Positions 6,346 to 8,311 of a DNA stretch of 8,311 bases are shown in pieces. Position 1 is the first letter of the stretch; every line of letters starts with the position of its first letter. Under the pieces are notes generated by a model. The model saw nothing but the letters and a program-made list of their open reading frames with translations, was not told where the DNA came from and searched no databases. Source of the DNA: DASSWG01 sp041689995 (GTDB lineage: Bacteria; Bacteroidota; Bacteroidia; Flavobacteriales; Flavobacteriaceae); NCBI GenBank assembly GCA_041689995.1, contig JBDNFD010000171.1, positions 1-8,311 on the forward strand. Reading direction: 5' to 3'. The translations under genes and the position numbers were made by a program.

Positions 6346-6608
6346 ATATAACTGGATATGGCTTGACCCAAGAAGAAGCGAGAGAGTCATTTGAAACTAT
6401 ACTTCACGAATTCATAGTTTACACTCATAACAAAAAAACTATATTCAAAGAGTTAGAAAATCTTGGTTGGGCTGTAAATAGGAAGAAAAAGCGAGTTGTT
6501 TCTCCTAATTTTGAGGAGATGCTATCAGAAAATGAACATTTTAAAAATCTTTATAAGTCTAAGGATTTAATTAGAGATTCTTCGAATGTCAATTTAGAAC
6601 TTGCATAA
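6303..6608 (+). CDS. HicB-family antitoxin-like protein, probably 5'-truncated by frameshift
   Basis: The 101-residue frame carries FYVYSPALDITGYG (7-20), TQEEARESFETILHEFI (22-38), and then a Lys-rich stretch with LGWAVNRKKKRVVSPNFEEML (53-73). The pattern of a short beta segment ending SPALDITGYG, followed by an EEA..SF helix, is that of HicB-type antitoxins with a partial RNase H fold. The C-terminal part would bind DNA or the toxin. If translation begins at the ATG at 6303, the natural first strand is replaced by MGRRFG, whose codons are the out-of-frame reading of the family sequence. The stop codon touches the next ATG, so the pair is probably translationally coupled. Codon use is more AT-rich than in gmd and fcl, which suggests separate acquisition. 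HicB assignment is by motif only; antitoxin activity of this allele is doubtful. Confidence 0.65.
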   Translation: MGRRFGFYVYSPALDITGYGLTQEEARESFETILHEFIVYTHNKKTIFKELENLGWAVNRKKKRVVSPNFEEMLSENEHFKNLYKSKDLIRDSSNVNLELA

Positions 6609-6905
6609 ATGTCTACTAAACATCTTCGAAATGTTAGTATTTCTCAGTTAGAATTTTTTTTGGAGTTATGTTTTTATAAATTTATAAAAAATAAAAAAGG
6701 TCACGCTCAATATACTATGTCAGATTTAACAAGACCTCTTCCATTTCAAAATCATATAGAACCAGTTCCAGAATTTGTTGTTCAAAACCTCTTGAGAGGG
6801 TTAGGTTACTCCAAGAAAGACTTTCACGATATACTTGACCAAAAAAAAGAAGTGATCAGAACTGGAAATAAGTATCAAATTAGAGAGGTGATTGATAAAA
6901 AATAA
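6609..6905 (+). CDS. HicA-like mRNA interferase toxin
   Basis: This 98-residue protein fits the HicA fold, a small dsRBD-like RNase that cleaves mRNA and is held in check by HicB. Key features are the KKGHAQYTM stretch (29-37) with His32 at the position of the catalytic histidine in the GH..(W/Y) motif, RPLPFQNH (42-49), and a PVPEFVVQNLLRGLGYSKKDF segment (52-72) typical of HicA helix ends. The ATG directly follows the antitoxin stop with no gap. Antitoxin-first order differs from classical hicA-hicB. The reading frame is intact while the antitoxin is split, which is odd for an active toxin. The toxin could be inactive, the antitoxin could still be made by frameshifting, or a second HicB may protect the cell. 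AT-rich like its partner. Confidence 0.68.
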   Translation: MSTKHLRNVSISQLEFFLELCFYKFIKNKKGHAQYTMSDLTRPLPFQNHIEPVPEFVVQNLLRGLGYSKKDFHDILDQKKEVIRTGNKYQIREVIDKK

Positions 6906-6935
6906 TATTACTCCTCTTTTCGGATTGTTGCCAAA

Positions 6936-6960
6936 CTAATCGCTATTCCCTAATCGCCAA
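6936..6960 (-). repeat. Inverted fragment of the macro-repeat
   Basis: Read on the minus strand, 6939-6958 gives GGCGATTAGGGAATAGCGAT, nearly the same as the GCGATTAGGGAAATAGCGAT block of the macro-repeats at 4194-4440 and 7918-8311. It ends 6 bp before the fcl ATG, so it forms the fcl leader. Confidence 0.7.
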
Positions 6961-6966
6961 CAACAA

Positions 6967-7917
6967 ATGAAAAAAGACACAAAAATATACATTGCAGGCC
7001 ATCGTGGCATGGTAGGAGCGGCCATTAAGCGAAAATTGGAAAGTAGGGGTTACACCAATCTTATTGGAAATACCTCAAAGGAATTGGATCTTCGTAACCA
7101 GCAGGCAGTAACTTCTTTTTTTGAAAATAATAAACCCGAGGTAGTCATTGATGCTGCGGCACGTGTGGGTGGAATTTTGGCAAACAGCCAGCATCCATAT
7201 ACCTTTTTGATGGAAAATTTGCAAATTCAAAATAACCTAATTGATGCGGCACACAGTTACAATGTACAAAAATTTATCTTTTTGGGCAGTTCCTGTATCT
7301 ATCCGAAATTTGCCCCACAACCGTTAAAAGAAGAATATTTATTGACAGACAGTTTGGAACCTACCAATGAATGGTATGCTATTGCTAAAATTGCAGGCGT
7401 GAAAGCCTGTGAAGCAATTCGAAAACAATATGGAAAAGATTTTATAAGCCTAATGCCCACGAACTTATATGGCAGTCATGATAATTTCGATTTGGAAACT
7501 TCGCACGTACTCCCAGCGATGATCCGTAAGTTCCATGAAGCCAAGGAAAATAATAATGCACCAGTTACTTTATGGGGAAGCGGAAGTCCGATGCGCGAAT
7601 TTTTGCATGTGGATGATTTGGCAAATGCCGTTTGTTTCGCCTTGGAAAACCCGCTGCCAGAGGGGCTGTGTAATGTAGGAACGGGAAAAGACCTTACCAT
7701 CAAAGAACTGGCGGGGCACATTCAAAAAACCGTGGGGCATACTGGCGAAATACAATGGGACAGTTCCAAGCCAGATGGTACTCCCCGAAAATTGCTGAAT
7801 GTGGATAAACTCCACGCCGCTGGATGGCACGCGGAAATTTCCCTTGAAGAAGGCCTCCGTACAACCTACGAATGGTTTCTACAAAATCACGGGGAATTCC
7901 GCCAAGTGAAAATGTAA
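6967..7917 (+). CDS. fcl: GDP-L-fucose synthase
   Basis: This 316-residue cytosolic short-chain dehydrogenase/reductase family enzyme is an NADPH-dependent epimerase-reductase that turns GDP-4-keto-6-deoxy-D-mannose, the Gmd product, into GDP-L-fucose. The cofactor motif AGHRGMVG is at 10-17. GSSCIYP (107-113) carries Ser108 and Cys110. Tyr137 and Lys141 form the YAIAK motif, and His180 lies in the ETSHVLPAMIRKFH run. These match E. coli Ser107, Cys109, Tyr136, Lys140 and His179, so the active site is complete. MPTNLYG (163-169), MREFLHVDD (209-217) and NVGTG (236-240) are further family signatures. Length is normal. In many genomes it sits next to gmd; here a palindrome element and a toxin-antitoxin pair separate them. 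The leader is AACAA without a Shine-Dalgarno, and no clear -7 element is seen. Confidence 0.97.
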   Translation: MKKDTKIYIAGHRGMVGAAIKRKLESRGYTNLIGNTSKELDLRNQQAVTSFFENNKPEVVIDAAARVGGILANSQHPYTFLMENLQIQNNLIDAAHSYNVQKFIFLGSSCIYPKFAPQPLKEEYLLTDSLEPTNEWYAIAKIAGVKACEAIRKQYGKDFISLMPTNLYGSHDNFDLETSHVLPAMIRKFHEAKENNNAPVTLWGSGSPMREFLHVDDLANAVCFALENPLPEGLCNVGTGKDLTIKELAGHIQKTVGHTGEIQWDSSKPDGTPRKLLNVDKLHAAGWHAEISLEEGLRTTYEWFLQNHGEFRQVKM

Positions 7918-8311
7918 TAATTAGGGATTAGCGAATAGGGAAATAGCGAATAGGGAATAAACGAATAAAGAAACGAATGAATTATGAAGCACGATCTACC
8001 TATTCACAGATTCACTCATTCACAGATTCACTCATTCACAGATTCACTCATTCACAGGGAATAGCGAATAGGGAATAGCGAATAAACGAATAAAGAAACA
8101 AATGAATTATGAAGCACAATCTACTTATTCACAGATTCACTCATTCACAGATTCACAGATTCACAGATTCACAGATTCACAGATTCACAGATTCACAGAT
8201 TCACAGATTCACAGATTCACAGATTCACAAAAAATACAATTCACCTACTCACTCATTCACAGGGATTAGCGAAATAGCGAATAGGGAATAAACGAATAAA
8301 GAAACAAATGA
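7918..8311 (+). repeat. Composite ~120-bp macro-repeat, further copies
   Basis: Repeat DNA starts immediately after the fcl stop. It opens with a 3' half unit (GCGAATAGGG and AATAAAGAAAC blocks), then a full unit with AGCAC at 7988-7992, then another with AGCAC at 8113-8117 (period 125 bp). The last unit is longer than 199 bp and runs out of the window because its inner octamer array is expanded. Order and wording of the blocks match the copies at 4194-4440, more than 3.5 kb away. The frame open at 8109-8291 is the octamer read as an 8-residue peptide repeat (RFTDSQIH) and is not a credible gene. Confidence 0.92.
8127..8230 (+). repeat. Expanded ATTCACAG octamer microsatellite
   Basis: Thirteen octamers run in register, with ten uninterrupted ATTCACAG units from 8143 to 8222, one ATTCACTC variant at 8135 and ATTCACAA at the end. 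Other copies of the macro-repeat hold only a few such units (about four to six), so this array has probably grown by slippage. Confidence 0.95.

Noticed and set aside
8109..8291. A 60-residue + frame with RFTDSQIH repeats
   Set aside because: An 8-bp unit without stops is open in every frame; the peptide is just the microsatellite read as 8-residue repeats.

Overview
The window looks like a piece of a Bacteroidota chromosome, most likely Flavobacteriia, carrying part of a surface-polysaccharide (capsule, exopolysaccharide or O-antigen) locus. Three things point there. Several genes have -7 promoter elements of the Bacteroidota form TAnnTTTG (535-542, 2081-2088, 3555-3562). Leaders are A-rich with no clear Shine-Dalgarno sequence. 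The intergenic DNA is packed with AT-rich 7-8 bp tandem repeats and small CCC-TAC-GGG type palindromes. The sequence alone does not fix a genus.

Layout, all genes on the + strand. 1-495: alternating heptamer blocks. 568-1788: a MraY/WecA-like polyprenyl-phosphate sugar-1-phosphate transferase. 1789-2111: gap with no convincing gene. 2112-3506: UDP-glucose 6-dehydrogenase of the animal-like class. 3507-3842: promoter-headed, hairpin-forming leader or candidate small RNA. 3843-4184: stand-alone mannose-6-phosphate-isomerase-type cupin. 4194-4659: two repeat systems back to back. 4690-5802: GDP-mannose 4,6-dehydratase (gmd). 5803-6228: gap holding a palindrome cluster with inverted termini, flanked by 16-bp direct repeats. 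6229-6905: HicB/HicA-like toxin-antitoxin pair whose antitoxin is split by an apparent one-base frameshift. 6967-7917: GDP-L-fucose synthase (fcl). 7918-8311: more copies of the ~120-bp composite repeat, running off the window.

The metabolic genes fit together. The cupin would link fructose-6-P and mannose-6-P. Gmd and Fcl convert GDP-mannose to GDP-L-fucose. Ugd makes UDP-glucuronate. The membrane transferase would load the first sugar phosphate on the lipid carrier. Phosphomannomutase, mannose-1-P guanylyltransferase, glycosyltransferases, flippase and polymerase are not in the window.

The more unusual content lies between the genes: a composite macro-repeat present in two places more than 3.5 kb apart, a 32-bp higher-order octamer array, a structured RNA candidate ahead of the cupin, a MITE-like palindrome module, and a toxin-antitoxin pair wedged between two genes of one pathway with its antitoxin reading frame broken at a short T run.
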